Shown here in pieces: positions 44,319 through 56,654 of a stretch of 64,000 nt of DNA (positions are counted from its first letter, which is position 1; every line of letters begins with the position of its first letter). The position numbers were made by a program, and so were the translations under genes. The DNA lies in the NCBI GenBank assembly GCA_947561585.1, contig CANNZV010001464.1, forward strand, positions 1 to 64,000, written 5' to 3'. Source of the stretch: Caprella mutica (Eukaryota > Arthropoda > Malacostraca > Amphipoda > Caprellidae). Below the pieces are notes generated by a model that saw nothing but the letters and a program-made list of their open reading frames with translations, searched no databases and was not told where the DNA came from.

Positions 44319-46479
44319 ATATATTCTCAATCACGATATATTTAGCCTCCATAGTAATTTATTTTAACGAAAATTATTTCTTGACCTTCATCCAAAACTC
44401 AAACCAAATTTATTCACTAAATATGAATGATTTTTAGATAATATCCATTTCTGATATCAGTTCATAAGAGCGGTAACTCGATGATCTGGAAACACGTTGG
44501 AACATTTCCGGAGAACAATCTTGGTGCTGATGAGTCAATTAGTCTGATTGGAACGGCTTCTTTGGAACGGGAATGAGCAGGTAAGGAACGCCTCTCTTGA
44601 AACCTTCTGGAATGGTGGGAATAGAGAAAGACAAGTGGAAGGAAGTGATAAAAGATAAAGTTGATAAGAATTATTGCACGGTGTGTGGATGTATGTTTAC
44701 TTTAAACGAGAATAATAGAATTTGAAGTGTGTATTGTGAATTAAAAACTTGATTAATAATAAATATACCAATCAGATGATAGAGAACGATTGTACCAATT
44801 AATAACCTTTATCATTAACTCTTTATATAAATTTATTTCATTATAAATTTGTGTGTATTCTCACTCAATATTCTTTTTAAGTTTAACATACATACATTTA
44901 TATATATAATAAACCACTCTCTAATTTTATATTCTATTAAGAATTTAATACTTTTACTACATATTAATACGATTTAATATACTGTGTATTGCTCAGCCAT
45001 AAATAAAAGCATTTCATTTGTTCTTCATTAAACTATATTTAAGAATAACTGATTACTTTTCTCGTTCAAAATTTAAAATGTTACGCATAACTATTAGTTT
45101 GCTGATTGGTCTGTTAACGGTACACGACTTCTAGAGTTTCTTCCAAGACTCTAACGTCTAATCTGACGTCATTCATCTTCTTAACTGCAGACTCCGTGTC
45201 GGTGAAATTGAGACAAACATTTGTTACGTGAAAAATACCTCTGGGAGTAAAGAATAGGATACATAGCAACAACAATTACTCTTATTTAGCTCTATTGTTT
45301 AGCTATATTATTTAGCTGTTCTATTTAGTTATATTGCTTAGTTATATTATTTAGTTATAGTGCTTAGTTATATTATTCAGTTATATTGCTTAGTTATATT
45401 ATTTAGTTATATCATTCAGTTATATTGCTTAGTTATATTATTTAGTTATATTATTTAGCTATATTGAGTTAATATATTATTAATTTATTTGGCTGTATCA
45501 TTTTACTGTATTATTAAACTGTATTATTTAGCTATATTGTTTAGCTGTATTAATTAGCTGTATTATTTAACTGTATTATTTAACTGTATTATTTAGCTAT
45601 ATTGTTTAGCTATATTGTTTAGCTGTATTATTTAGCTATATTATTTAGCTGTATTATTTAGCTGTATTATTTAGCTTTTATATTATAATTTGACATTCAA
45701 ATAATTTTTTTTTATACTCAGATACTATTTCATATTGTTATTATACCATTAAAGATATGATCATGAAATTCTTTTTCATAGAATGATTTTGGTTTACAAT
45801 AAGTGCCACAATGGGAATCCTGTTAAATATATCGGCAAAATGATATACCATTATAGTGTCTCTTATCCGTTCGCTTACATAATAATAAAATATTTAGACC
45901 GCTATTCAAAGGTTTCTCATATAACTTTATTCTTAAGTCTAAATTACTTGTACAAACTTAATAAACTATATTACAGCATAAATACCTCATGTAGTTATAA
46001 CTATGAGAAAAGAAAACACCTGTACTAAAAGAACTTTAATTGTTTATTCAGTTAAAAATATAAGTCATAGTTTGTACGGAAAAAGTTGCAGTGAATAATT
46101 AAACTACACAGAGTAATATTATAGTAACTTTTTTGTAATTTAGTTTATACTGAGTGTGGGGAAAGTCAGGCAATACATTTAAAATTAATTATGCAAAAGC
46201 TAAGAAAGATAAATCTGTTTGGTTAATTTTAAACGGAGGAAGGCATTTTAAAGTTGTGTCGTATATCTATGATTCAGTTTAATTTTTCTATTTACGGTTG
46301 CAGGCAATTTAAAACACTTTCGTAAATTGCCCTCAAGTGTGTTCGGAAATTTCGATGTACGAAAAATCGCCATATGAAAATTCGCCTTAAGAAATTATTT
46401 TAACAGCATCGAAGGCAATCCTCAGCCTTTGCAAAGCAGTAACCAGTGCATTTTTTAAATTTCTCGTGTCCAATATTTC
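44319..46479. other. Intergenic, with a degenerate ttatttagctgta repeat
   Basis: AT-rich. 45285-45690 holds a degenerate short repeat of ttatattatttagctata and ctgtattatttag units. No coding region is supported. Confidence 0.6.
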
Positions 46480-47290
46480 TTGCGGCAAAAATTCCTAATA
46501 CCGCCCTCAACATGAACAAATATCTGCCAGAACAGGGTACAAGAATTACGGAAACTTACTTCACTGCTAATGGATCTATTGTCACAGTGCAAACAGATTT
46601 TACGCGAACTTTCAACGTGTAAACATAGTAAAGGATTTTGGGAATGTGCAACTGTTTCTGACAAAAAACGCTGCATAAGACCAAGAATAGCGGAAATCGA
46701 TATTCAAACTGTTTATGATGATGTTCATGGATACTCATGAACATCGTTAAGGAAGTTTTGGAATCAGTTTCAGTTGTCTGTTAGATCATTTTGTCAAATT
46801 CTAAAGCAGCTGAAATTTCATCTATGCAAAATACAACTAGCCCATAAATTAGAAGTCACTGGATTTAGCAACATAATTTTTTCAATTTACAGATGCACAC
46901 GATGATAATGAGGCTCCTTTTCATATTTCTGGTTATGTCAACTAACAAAATTGTAGATTTCGCAGTACTGAAAATCTTTAAATTATTCATGAACTTCCAC
47001 TGCATCTTCAAAAGGTTACTTTCTGGTGGTGTGTGACATGCAAGAGGATTATCGGTTCATATTTCTTTGAGAATGGAACGAGAAAACTGAGACAATTAAG
47101 GGAGCATCAAAATTCAATAATGTATATAAGAATATTTAATCCCAGATAAACAAGTTATGAATATAAATGAAATGTGGCTCCAACAAGACGGTTCATGAAT
47201 CACTTGAACTTCTCAATACTCTTTTCTCAAATCGATTGATCTTGTGTTTCGGTCCTGTTCCTTGGGTGCTTAGATCTCCTTATTTATATA
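46480..47290 (+). pseudogene. Decayed mariner-like transposase
   Basis: Broken + strand frames resemble an insect IS630/mariner transposase in order: YLPEQGTRITETYFTANGSI near 46520-46580 (helix-turn-helix start), a KFHLCKIQLAHKLEVT stretch near 46815-46855, a segment near 46985-47060 recalling the ENPH...P.HPQKVTVWCG region, and LQQDGS near 47170-47190 (second catalytic Asp), followed by a remnant of the third block to 47285. Stops and frameshifts are frequent. Confidence 0.6.
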
Positions 47291-47439
47291 TATACACAAA
47301 CAAATATATAGTTTACCCACATAGCATTATATGATGGACCTGCACCTTCAGCTTTCAAACTAACTACTCAGTAATGAGACAAGTTGGAGTTGAGTGATTG
47401 AGAGGAAGAACGTTAGGAAGTATAGCTAAGTAGGTTAAG

Positions 47440-48450
47440 TGAAGCCTTGTAAGTTGAGTAAATGTTTTACAAATAGCTAAGTAGGTTAAATATGTGTAAG
47501 TAGGTTAAATATGTGTAAGTAGGTTAAATATGTGTAAGTAGGTTAAATATGTGTAAGTAGGTTAAATATGTGTAAGTAGGTTAAATATGTGTAAGTAGGT
47601 TAAATATGTGTAAGTAGGTTAAATATGTGTAAGTAGGTTAAATATGTGTAAGTAGGTTAAATATGTGTAAGTAGGTTAAATATAGCTGAGTAGGTTAAAA
47701 ATGTGTAAGTAGGTTAAATATGTGTAAGTAGATTAAATATAGCTGAGTAGGTTAAAAATGTGTAAGTAGGTTAAATATGTGTAAGTAGGTTAAATATAGC
47801 TAAGTAGGTTAAAAATGTGTAAGTAGGTTAAATATGTGTAAGTAGGTTAAATATAGCTGAGTTGGTTAAAAATGTGTAAGTAGGTTAAATATGTGTAAGT
47901 AGGTTAAATATAGCTGAGTAGGTTAAAAATGTGTAAGTAGGTTAAATATGTGTAAGTAGGTTAAATATAGCTGAGTTGGTTAAAAATGTGTAAGTAGGTT
48001 AAATATAGCTAAGTAGGTTAAATATAGCTAAGTAGGTTAATTATAACTAAGTAGGTTAAAAATAGCTAAGTAGGTTGAAAATAGCTAAGTAGGTTAAATA
48101 TAGCTGAGTAGGTTAGAAATAGCTAAGTAGGTTAGAAATAGCTAAGTAGGTTAAATATAGCTAAGTAGGTTAAATGTAGCTAAGTAGGTTAAATATAGCT
48201 AAGTTGGTTAAATATAGCTAAGTAGGTTAAATATAGCTAAGTAGGTTAAATATAGCTAAGTAGGTTAAATATATGTAAGTAGGTTAAATATAGCTAAGTA
48301 GGTTAAATATAGCTAAGTAGGTTAAATATAGCTAAGTAGGTTAAATATAGCTAAGTAGGTTAAATATAGCTAAGTAGGTTAAATTAGCTAAGTAGGTTAA
48401 GTGAAGCCATGTAAGTTGAGTAAGTGTTTTATATATAGCCAAGTAGGTTA
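47440..48450. repeat. 19-bp minisatellite array (about 50 copies) with higher-order structure
   Basis: Units gtgtaagtaggttaaatat and agctaagtaggttaaatat. The first third is homogeneous (gtg type). The middle alternates in a 57-bp three-unit pattern. The last third is mostly the agct type. A flanking block (gaagccttgtaagttgagta) at 47442 reappears as gaagccatgtaagttgagta at 48403, so the array lies between direct repeats. Confidence 0.95.
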
Positions 48451-48985
48451 AATATAGCTAAGTATGTATACTTATAACGTATACTTTTTATTTCTGAACT
48501 ATTTAACTGATAAAATGATGTCCATTTACCACCAATAACAATTTTCTTTATTATTTAGATTTAATGTTATACTTAATGTAAGTGAAATCCAGTATTATTA
48601 TCCACGTGAGTTGACATTTCCAAGCGGTGCAATTTTCTGTACGTGGTGGAATTTTCCAGCGGTGGATTTTACCTAGAACCTCTATAATAACCAAAGATAG
48701 CAGTAAAACTTTGGCTCTTAAGCTTCCCCATAATCCAGGCAATTAGAGATATCTGAATACCTGCTTCCGTTACAGAATTTGTAAATTATTTATAAATATA
48801 TTAAATATGAAAATAATTTTAGATAAAACGGTACACGTTTTTTCAGCATTTAAGTTTTCCAAATATTTTCAAATTATTAGTAAATAATTTTTTTTCATGC
48901 TATTTAATTTTATTTAAAATATAGATATTATTTTTTTCAGTAGTTTCCTAATCTAACATTAATTCCAATTCTATTATTTACTCAC
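48451..48985. other. Intergenic, nothing recognised
   Basis: AT-rich, with a slightly GC-richer patch at 48600-48740 open for 63 codons on the minus strand. That frame has no recognisable domain. Confidence 0.55.
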
Positions 48986-49258
48986 TTGCAAAGTGTTTGA
49001 GTAAATAGAGTGTTCTCTGGGCAGGTGTCAGTTACCGATAAAATAATTACGAGGAAACAAAAAAAATCAATTAGTACTAATATAATCAGGAAACAGTGTA
49101 AAATTTAGTATTATAATTAGAAAAACTTGTAATAACTAATATGTAATACTATAATCAAAAAACAGTGTAATATTTAGTATTATAATTAAAAAACAGTGTA
49201 CTATGCAATAATATAATTAAAAACAGTGTAATAAGTAATAATATAATTAGAAAACAGT

Positions 49259-49290
<32 letters not shown>
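48986..49290. repeat. Degenerate ~30-bp repeat plus (TA)n
   Basis: About seven imperfect copies of aaacagtgtaatatttagta ttataatta between 49085 and 49259, followed by a TA run at 49262-49290. Confidence 0.8.
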
Positions 49291-49296
<6 letters not shown>

Positions 49297-49895
49297 AAAT
49301 ATGTATTAAAATTATAAAAAGACTAATTAGTCCTTTCCTGATGGGGAAATCCAATGAATGTGAAGTCAACATTAAAAGGAGTTCACTAAAAATATATTCG
49401 AAACTACGACAATTTTATTTGTTTTCAGACAGCTAACAATTTATAAATAATTCAAAATATATTCATCTAAAATTCCAGTTACCATTTTCTTTCGTTATTA
49501 TTAAATGAATTTAAAGCGAATTTAGTTACAGTTCTCTGCTGCACATTGGCTATTTGAAGTATGAAGAATATCGGTAATTAAGAGAGACGCTTCCTACTTA
49601 GCTAATTACGATGCTTTAAAAGGAGAGAAAATAGTCCAGAGTTCTCACTTAATTCTCTCTGTTGATTGTGATTGCATTGTATTGTATTTAGTCAATTCCC
49701 TCTCACTTTAAATAAAAAGAGATATTTTATTTTGCAATTGATTAATTTATAGCTATTTGGGGTATTATGTTATCATATAGTTTGTTATTTGATAGAAAAT
49801 TCCTAAAGATGTTAATAATAATGAAAAATACTGAGTGCTCAAAGAATGGCCAACCTTTTGGAAACTTATATTCAAATTCACAGACAAATGATAAG
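49291..49895. other. Intergenic, nothing recognised
   Basis: AT-rich DNA without supported features. Confidence 0.55.
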
Positions 49896-50235
49896 GTGAT
49901 CGTCATGTGGTGATCAGCATGTTGTGATCAACTTGTGGTGATCAACATGTTGTGATCATCATGTGGTGATCATCATGTGGTAATCATCAAGCGGTGATCA
50001 TCATGTGGTGATCATCATGTGGTGATCATCAAGTGGGGATAATCATGTGGTGATTTTCAAGCGGTAATCATCATGTGGTGATCATCATGTGGGGATCATC
50101 AAGCTAAGATCATCATGTAGTGATCATCGAGCTATGATCATCATGTGGTGACCATCATGGGGTGATCATCATGTGGTGATCATCATAGGGTGATCATCAT
50201 GTGGTGATCATATTTGGGGTGACCATCATGTGGTG
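49896..50235. repeat. 14-bp minisatellite array with TGATCA palindrome
   Basis: About 24 imperfect units of the form gtgatcatcatgtg. Most units contain the self-complementary TGATCA. Variants include caagcgg, cgagcta and cataggg. Confidence 0.9.
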
Positions 50236-51841
50236 AATGGTGTAGTAATACAATCCCTTGATTCTATTTCTCAATTGTTCATAAACTCCAAATAATTAAA
50301 TTTCTGTTCTCGGTGAATAACTCTCCGGTATTTGGTACTAATATTTCATTTACTTTAGGGTTTAATTTAGCCCCTTAACACCCAACGGCCTCTGGGGAGG
50401 ACATTAGAAAAACATCAAATAATGTCTAAATTTATTCAATATATCCATATCCTAGCAATAAAATGCATACAAATAAATGTAGGCTATGCCACATTATGAT
50501 TTTAGATTTTAAACAACTCTCATTTCTTCCTAAATGACATGAGACTTATTTTAAAAATAAAACGTGATTTTTTTAAAACATATTCTTTCTTTAAAAAGTT
50601 ATCTATCTGCTAATGATCTATAATTTTGTTTTCCTACAGCATGTCTTGAGCCTTAAAAGGCAATTAAGGTGTTGCTCAAGAAGTGATGGTGACATTCCAA
50701 GACCTCACATCTGCTTGTCTACGATTGCAGTATGATAAATCTGATACCATAATAACGATAAATTATATAAGTTAAGTCTTGTGTAATGCTATTATCTTAT
50801 TTATGTCTTTATTGCTTAGATAATTTGTATGTCACAATCAGTGGTAATTAAGTTATGCTAATTGCTTCTGTATTTGCAATATTCCATATAAATCATTGAA
50901 TCTGTTTGTGATTTTAAGAATAATTCCCTGTCTTTTTCCCCGTCTTTTTCTGACAGCTGATTTATAGCTGATTCTGTAGTTTTGATAGTAGAAATAAATT
51001 GCAATATTGCAATATTGAAATATTTTCCTTAGTAGCAAATTTTTGATATAATTTACATAAATAATACTTACTTAGCAGGACCCGTGGAAATTCCACTGGA
51101 AATATAATATAATATATTAGCAAATATATATTAATAAAATTGACACTTATTTTTTAAAGCACAAACAATAAATGTTATATACTGCAAATTAGGGGAACAA
51201 ATATTACATAATAATTTTCTATATAATAATTAAAGACCGATATGAATATATTTACAGTATTTAAATGTATAAATATACTTCGTGTCTCACTTCTGAAAAA
51301 TATATATGAGCCACTTAGGCAAGGAATATCAGGAAAACAGAAATCAGATTTACCGAAAATTCAGATGACAGAAAAAACGGATAACAAAAGACAGTACTCC
51401 GAGAAAAATTTTTGGGAAAAAATCCGGGAAAAAATCAGAGAATATGAATAAACGCACTACAACTATTATTAAGTTATATTATTTCCATGTGGAATTATTA
51501 CCATGTTACCCACGAGAATATATTGATACCATTGAAAACCCGTAACAATGTATATGCAAAAAATTTCGTATATAGTAACCGAATTTATCTAATTAGTGAC
51601 GCGCAACGAGCTAACTAACTAACCAAGGAAGTAACACGCAGAATTATAATATGACTAGTGTTTTTCCCGTTAAAAATTAAGGGTTTTAATATTATTAATA
51701 TTGGTGTAGCTTAACCCGTAAAAAGTGTACTTCCACGTTGAAATAAAAACATAAGAATTGAATGATCATAATTTATTAATAGAAACCAGTGTGAATCATG
51801 GTTATATTTTCAAAAGTGATAAATTATAAAGTTTTTCCAAA
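50236..51841. other. Intergenic, nothing recognised
   Basis: AT-rich, without coding or element signals. Short open frames (61-69 codons) lack recognisable motifs. Confidence 0.55.
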
Positions 51842-52131
51842 ACAGTGTGTCCACCAAAAATGTATTCATTGCCTTGAATTTGCATTACTCATCATTCTAT
51901 AATGAAATAAAAAGTATGTATATGTATACTCTTATATATATTCTTAAATACCAATATACTTTGGTAATTGGTACCATAGATACGTAAATTAATTATTGAA
52001 TTGCTAGTGTTTTTTCCCGTTAAAAATAACAGTCCATCCATCAATACCAATTTATTACCCGTTATTAGGTTACTTTTAATCAATTCACTTAAATTACATT
52101 TTCTGCAGTATTATCTTTTGCGGACACACCG
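51842..52131. mobile_element. Degenerate MITE with mariner-type ends
   Basis: Left end acagtgtgtccaccaaaaat and right end cttttgcggacacaccgt, inverted with about three mismatches, resembling the ACGGTGTGTCCGCAAAA ends of mariner-type elements. TA follows on the right; the left TA is lost. About 290 bp, no transposase. Confidence 0.5.
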
Positions 52132-52726
52132 TATAAAGAAAGAGTACATACCAACTTATTTCGCCTAAAGAATAAATTATTATTATGTTTATCTCAATAT
52201 ATTTAAGACGTCTGTAATTGTGATACAGCTTGCCATAAACAAATATAAACTTCTTATCATTATTAAGAAAGACACCAAATAAATCAATACTAATAAAAGA
52301 TAAATCCTTATTTGATTTATACTGGCAGGAATTTCCACTATATCAAAAAGTTTGAAAATAACAACGTTGAACGTATTTTTTACGATTCCAAGATGTCATT
52401 TAATCATCAGGATCAAGAGGTGAAAATCTAGACCGAATAATGAATTTTATGACAGCAATCATAAATTGATATATTGGTTACATTCAGTAAAGCATTAGTC
52501 TTTTATAAGTAATTAAAAAGTAATGAGTTAGTTACATTCCCTGTTCAATCACCAACTCACAGCTTGCTTTCTTCTGCTGCTCTGTACTAGTTCGAAACAT
52601 GCTTCAACTCACAAGAGTAGTTACTTTTAGTGTTAAAAGTTTTTAGAGAAGGTAATAATTCCCACAAGATTGAGGTTTTTGAGAGGAAAAAGTTTTTATT
52701 GCTGGAAAAAAATGTTGCTATATAGA

Positions 52727-53050
52727 TCAGTGTTGCCATTGGATCAGTGGTGCCATTTGGATCAGTGTTGCCATTTGGATCAAAGCTGCTATTTGGATCA
52801 GTGGTGCCATTTGGATCAGTGTTGCCATTTTGATCAGTGTTGCCATTTTGATCAGTGTTGCCATTTTGATCAGTGTTGCCATTTTGATCAGTGTTGCCAT
52901 TTGGATCAAAGTTGCCATTTGGATCAAAGTTGCTATTTGGATCAGTGGTGCCATTTTGATCAGTGTTGCCATTTTGATCAGTGTTGCCATTTTGATCAGT
53001 GTTGCCATTTTGATCAGTGTTGCTATTTTGATCAGTGTTGTCATTTATAT
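52727..53050. repeat. 18-bp minisatellite array (about 18 copies)
   Basis: Units ttgccattttgatcagtg with ggatca, aaagtt and gtggtgcc variants. As 18 is divisible by 3, several frames stay open on both strands, including an Asn/Thr/Asp-rich minus frame of 164 codons. The unit differences change residues, so no gene is called. Confidence 0.92.
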
Positions 53051-53188
53051 CATTTGGATAAATTGTGGCATAAAATTTCAAAGGAATTCCATATTTCTAT
53101 TTCAAATATATTGAATGCAAAAAATAATTAATATTGATCATAAATCAACTTTTTTTAATTATTTACTTAATTTTCATGCATCAATGTA

Positions 53189-53733
53189 CAGGATGACTCA
53201 AAAGTTCTACAACGCAATTTTTTGATTGTAAATAAAATACTTTTCTGTGGACAAATTCCTTGCATTTTTCGCAGTTAATAGTGTTCAATATAATATATAA
53301 CTTACAATAAGTGTCATCTCTTATATCTAAGAAGTTAATGGCCCTCTCAGTGGAAGGTCAAACTTGTGGGAGATGAATTTCACCGAGTAGGAAAGTTTGC
53401 ATCTGATTTAATACGATGCAATTCTGCGTGTGGTAAGTATTGGAGAAGAATGTGTGCAGATTATCTCATGCAACTGTATAATGAAAACTAAACTGTAAAG
53501 CGAAACCACAAAATGAGCAAAACTGCCGCTGGCTGAGTTTCGTGAGCGGTTGAAGCAACTCCGACAGATTGAAGTCCGTCATTCGAATAAGAGAAGAGTT
53601 AAATGAATAAACTAATTAACATGTCTTCTCTGTGTTCTCTATAATATATTTCAAGCACTTTTCATATTGTTTTACCTATTTAAATATTTCATCTGATATA
53701 TTTTGTTTCTCTCAAAACTTTTGTGTCACCCTG
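53189..53733. mobile_element. Non-autonomous TA-flanked element, about 545 bp
   Basis: The left end caggatgactcaaaagtt and right end aacttttgtgtcaccctg are inverted repeats; TA lies at 53187-53188 and 53734-53735. The ends are of Tc1/mariner type. I find no clear transposase inside. Confidence 0.6.
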
Positions 53734-53735
53734 TA

Positions 53736-55375
53736 TTTACAACGGCAGCGTGATTTCGGCCTGCCTTTTTACTGCCCAATATATTTAATTGTCTACCAAC
53801 TCTCAAACCCATTCCATTATCGGTTGGAATTCGAAACTGTAGAACGATAACGAGTAGAACTATAGGCAGTAGACCGATAAGTAGTAGAAAGATAAGCTAC
53901 CGATAACTTTCGATAAGTCTACGATAGACTTTCACGATTATTTCTAAGTGTTTGGACCCTATGATCTCAGTACATAATAACGATAAATCACGATAATATC
54001 GCATCTTCCGGCCATTGGGTAGAAACCTTTATCGGTCTATGGGGAATTTTCTGTAATTTTATTATAGTAATTATGCCTCTAAAAATAATATAGTGGGAGT
54101 AAAGCTTTTCTCGAGTTATAATCAGTAATTTTTATAATATAAATAGGTAACTAATTTAACACTTCCAGACATGTTCAAGACTATGGAGGTCATGTTGCAT
54201 TAGAATAACTACGCGCCACAGTGAATTATATTTATTAATTAAAAGACAATAACATGTATATATGAATTAAACAAGGTAATTAACAAGGTTAAAAGAAAGT
54301 TTTCGGTAATTGACGTTGTTCTTCATTTAGTACTTACAATAATAAATATTACTAAAGACGTCTACAGCATTGAATTCAAATTTGGACGGCTATATAAACG
54401 TCTATCAATCAGGAATGATTTGAATGTGTTAAATGAACGCATTTTACTATTAATTGTGATTGTTAAAAAAATATTTAAATTTTGATATGCTGAAAAAAGA
54501 TTTTGTGGTAAGAAACTATGGTAATGAAGTATTTCATCAATGAAATAAAACAGACTATTTAAATGTAATGTAATTTCAGTTATTGGTACGAAGTGTAGAG
54601 CGAAAAAAGGTGTAACAAACATGAACGCTTCATAAAACCATTAATTTGATTAGAAGTAATAGATAACCTTATAGGTCCCCGCAATTAAAATCTGATGATT
54701 ACAATCCTTGAAATATATATTGCAAACATTATTTAGAAATATTAGTAATTCTTTCCAAATTAAACATATGAAAAAGTGATTGTGAAATAGATATATATTT
54801 GGGTTGTATTTTTTTAATATTGGAATTTTTTTAACCCAAATACACTCACACACACACACACCAACTCACATACACACCTACAAACACCTGGAAACATGCA
54901 CTAAATTAATATATATTTAATACTTTTGAAGAGGTTATTTATACTCTGTATGAATATTTTTTTACGTTTCCAATCTTTCGTGTTGTTTAAAATCAATTTC
55001 ATCATCATTTCAATTCTAAAGCTTTGAAAAATAGAAAAAAGAGTTCACCCCAGAATATAAATAAGCTTTTCAAAATGAACTATTTCCATTGAGCCTAAAT
55101 GTGTTCTGGCAAATATTGTTAATGTTTATTTACCGTCACCATCGCATTTCTGTTCATCTCAACTCCAATAGAGATTATAGTGACACAGAGAGAGATTTGG
55201 CAGATTTTATTATAGTTTGATTCAAGGCTAGAAAATATAAATATAGATTTACGTGATTTTTTACAATTTTTCTTTACGTTAAAATAAAAAAATTATTGCC
55301 TAGTTTTCATTATTTTAGAGGAAAAATGATTTATTAACTGATTTTTTTTATTCTGCATACTTTTTTAGTTAATTT
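53736..55375. other. Intergenic, nothing firm
   Basis: 53800-54010 is rich in cgataa and gtagaa motifs (loosely repeated). A short CA run lies at 54846-54868. No gene supported. Confidence 0.55.
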
Positions 55376-56436
55376 GAAACCTAAAGCTGAGTGAATACCA
55401 GTACATGTTATTCCTACCTAAAGCTGAGTGAATACCAGTACATGTTATTCCTACCTAAAGCTAAGTGAATACCAGTACATGTTATTCCTACCTAAAGCTG
55501 AGTGAATATCAGTACATGTTATTCCTACCTAAAGCTGAGTGAATACCAGTACATGTTATTCCTACCTAAAGCTGAGTGAATACCAGTAAATGCTATTCCT
55601 ACCTAAAGCTGAGTGAATACCAGTACATGTTATTCCTACCTAAAGCTGAGTGAATACCAGTACATGTTATTCCTACCTAAAGCTGAGTGAATACCAGTAA
55701 ATGCTATTCCTACCTAAAGCTGAGTGAATACCAGTAAATGTTATTCCTACCTAAAGCTGAGTGAATACCAGTACATGTTATTCCTACCTAAAGCTGAGTG
55801 AATACCAGTACATGTTATTCCTACCTAAAGCTGAGTGAATACCAGTAAATGCTATTCCTACCTAAAGCTGAGTGAATACCAGTAAATGTTATTCCTACCT
55901 AAAGCTGAGTGAATACCAGTACATGTTATTCCTACCTAAAGCTGAGTGAATACCAGTACATGTTATTCCTGCCTAAAGCTAAGTGAATACCAGTACATGT
56001 TATTCCTACCTAAAGCTGAGTGAATACCAGTACATGTTATTCCTACCTAAAGCTGAGTGAATACCAGTACCTGTTATTCCTACCTAAAGCTGAGTGAATA
56101 CCAGTACCTGTTATTCCTACCTAAAGCTGAGTGAATACCAGTACATGTTATTCCTACCTAAAGCTGAGTGAATACCAGTACATATTATTCCTACCTAAAG
56201 CTGAGTGAATACCAGTACATGTTATTCCTACCTAAAGCTAAGTGAATACCAGTATATGTTATTCCTACCTAAAGCTGAGTGAATACCAGTACATGTTATT
56301 CCTACCTAAAGCTAAGTGAATACCAGTACCTGTTATTCCTACCTAAAGCTAAGTGAATACCAGTACCTGTTATTCCTACCTAAAGCTGAGTGAATACCAG
56401 TACATGTTATTCCTACCTAAAGCTGAGTGAATACCT
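55376..56436. repeat. 37-bp minisatellite array (about 28 copies)
   Basis: Units cctaaagctgagtgaatacc plus agtacatgttattccta, highly uniform. Recurrent variants are acatg, aaatg or acctg, and gctgag or gctaag, partly in blocks (a two- to three-unit pattern with aaatgctattcc repeats at about 55580, 55700 and 55845). Confidence 0.96.
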
Positions 56437-56654
56437 TTCATTACTTCATCTTTAGTGGCACTGCATTTATCATCTCTTTACCATTATTTTTATTATGAAC
56501 TTCATTTTATGATGAAAGTAAAGTATACTAAAACTTATCAATATTTTATTCAATTTCCATGATGTTAAAACATTTTCATGCATTTTTTTTACTGTTAAAT
56601 CATGTTTTATTGTTGGTAAAGGGAAAACTTATAATCCTAAAACCTTAATGGTAG

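Noticed and set aside
45783..46028. 81-codon plus-strand frame
   Set aside because: AT-rich, Tyr/Ile/Lys-biased translation without motif or exon signals.
48551..48742. 63-codon minus-strand frame with a hydrophobic start
   Set aside because: No homology I recognise, no splice context, and length within chance expectation.
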